NCBI GenBank assembly: GCA_937936785.1
Contig: CALDDQ010000005.1
Span: forward strand, 1 to 64,000
Direction: 5' to 3'
Length of the DNA stretch: 64,000 nucleotides
DNA from: an uncultured Endomicrobiia bacterium
GTDB lineage: Bacteria > Elusimicrobiota > Endomicrobiia > DTEH01
A program made the position numbers and the translations under genes. A model generated the notes under the pieces. It did not search any database. It had not been told where the DNA came from and worked only from the letters and a program-made list of their open reading frames with translations. Below, piece by piece: positions 63,595 to 64,000 of this stretch. Position 1 is the first letter of the stretch; every line of letters starts with the position of its first letter.

Positions 63595-63934
63595 CTTTTA
63601 TCTTGTCTAACAAGTTTATAACTTTCTGCGATTGTTCTAAAAATTCATCATATATAAATCTTACTTCTACAGCTTTTCTTAAAAAAAGTTTTTTAGCTAA
63701 TTGTGATCTAATAAAACCCTTTGCACTTTTAAACATACTCTGAGCATCTAACTTCATCTCTGGTTTTAGTACAGAATAATATATTTTTGCAATATCTAAA
63801 TCTTTTGTAACTTCAACATAAGTAATTGTAACAAAAGCGCTTCTTGGATCGTTCATCTCGTGTAACAAACTTGCCACTTCTTTATGAACCAAACTTTTTA
63901 TTCTATCAGCACGACTATAACTTGCATTTCTCAT
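63578..63934 (-). CDS. rbfA: Ribosome-binding factor A
   Basis: A 118-residue KH-type factor for 30S maturation. RADRIKSLVHKEVASLLHE, FVTITYVEVTKDLDIAKIYYSV and LFLRKAVEVRFIYDEFLEQSQKV are RbfA marks. The ATG at 63934 is preferred over a TTG at 63943, as it agrees with the usual N-terminus. No clear ribosome site, and 16 bases separate it from the infB-like stop, in line with coupling. Confidence 0.95.
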   Translation of the reverse strand: MRNASYSRADRIKSLVHKEVASLLHEMNDPRSAFVTITYVEVTKDLDIAKIYYSVLKPEMKLDAQSMFKSAKGFIRSQLAKKLFLRKAVEVRFIYDEFLEQSQKVINLLDKIKDEEGK

Positions 63935-63950
63935 CTGTTTCAAAATTTTG

Positions 63951-64000
63951 TTAAATATCTTTCACCATCTGATAACTTTCAACAACATCATTCTCTTTAA
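63951..64000 (-). CDS. infB: Probable translation initiation factor IF-2, C-terminal end only
   Basis: Only the last 16 codons lie in the window. They read KENDVVESYQMVKDI and a TAA, which fits the end of IF-2 (acidic segment followed by E-x-Y-x-x-V). Position just before rbfA supports infB, since infB-rbfA is an old conserved pair. The evidence is short, so the name rests mainly on context. Confidence 0.5.
   Translation of the reverse strand, partial: KENDVVESYQMVKDI

Noticed and set aside
1-64000. CRISPR arrays, tRNA or rRNA genes, riboswitches, insertion sequences
   Set aside because: No evenly spaced repeats, cloverleaf sequence with CCA end, transposase frame or known riboswitch core was found on reading the gaps between genes.

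Overview
The window reads as one contig piece from a very AT-rich, Gram-negative bacterium. Sample lines in the core are about 28% GC by eye. An outer membrane with heptose-containing LPS is shown by KdsA, KdsB, WaaA, LpxK, an LpxL-type acyltransferase, HldA/HldD/GmhB heptose enzymes, three GT9 glycosyltransferases, an O-antigen ligase and LolA. Glycyl-tRNA synthetase is of the bacterial alpha/beta type. The phylum cannot be fixed from the sequence alone; Elusimicrobiota- or Omnitrophota-like lineages are a weak inference. Coding is dense and almost entirely on the minus strand. There are many 4-bp ATGA overlaps, no gene-free stretch above 300 bp, and no tRNA, rRNA, CRISPR array or insertion sequence that I could see.

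Left edge (1-1663): a decayed accessory segment of clearly higher GC. It holds a RhuM-Fic protein that has lost its middle, a DEAD/DEAH restriction-type helicase broken by a one-base shift in an A7 run, and an unrelated C-terminal scrap. An intergenic region with two hairpins (1664-1909) leads to an hsp20 chaperone gene on the plus strand, closed by a strong bidirectional terminator (2346-2380).

Minus-strand block 2409-16283: sugar metabolism and LPS precursors (pfkA, transaldolase-like aldolase, kdsA, kdsB, heptose-7-P kinase), a HEAT-repeat exported protein, the queuosine set (tgt, HD hydrolase, queA, SpoIID-like, DUF2905), a MoxR ATPase with small membrane and coiled-coil proteins, and a GNAT-fold protein next to a serine-palmitoyltransferase-like enzyme, possibly a ceramide module. 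Block 16361-24657: YjbQ, a 7TM-GAF-HD-GYP signalling protein, a C45 Ntn hydrolase coupled to a ketopantoate reductase, a ferredoxin-fused EtfAB pair with its own promoter, ExbD and a flippase-like membrane protein. Block 24654-36652: glyS, glyQ, recO, mgtE, two CNNM/CorC proteins, ybeY, a short PgpH-type HD protein, phoH and aspS, an expanded ybeZYX-type operon with a good promoter.

Block 36792-53554: envelope genes (hldD, DUF3108, gmhB, lpxK, lpxL, DUF362 ferredoxin, polysaccharide deacetylase, GT4, two GT39, O-antigen ligase, three GT9, waaA, pgpA, pgsA). Block 53581-64000: lolA, ftsK, a winged-helix protein, accB, pnp, rpsO, an EF-G2-like GTPase, ribF, nrnA, rbfA and the last codons of a probable infB. 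This last part is the conserved infB-rbfA-nrnA-(truB)-ribF-rpsO-pnp order, with truB absent and the EF-G-like gene inserted.
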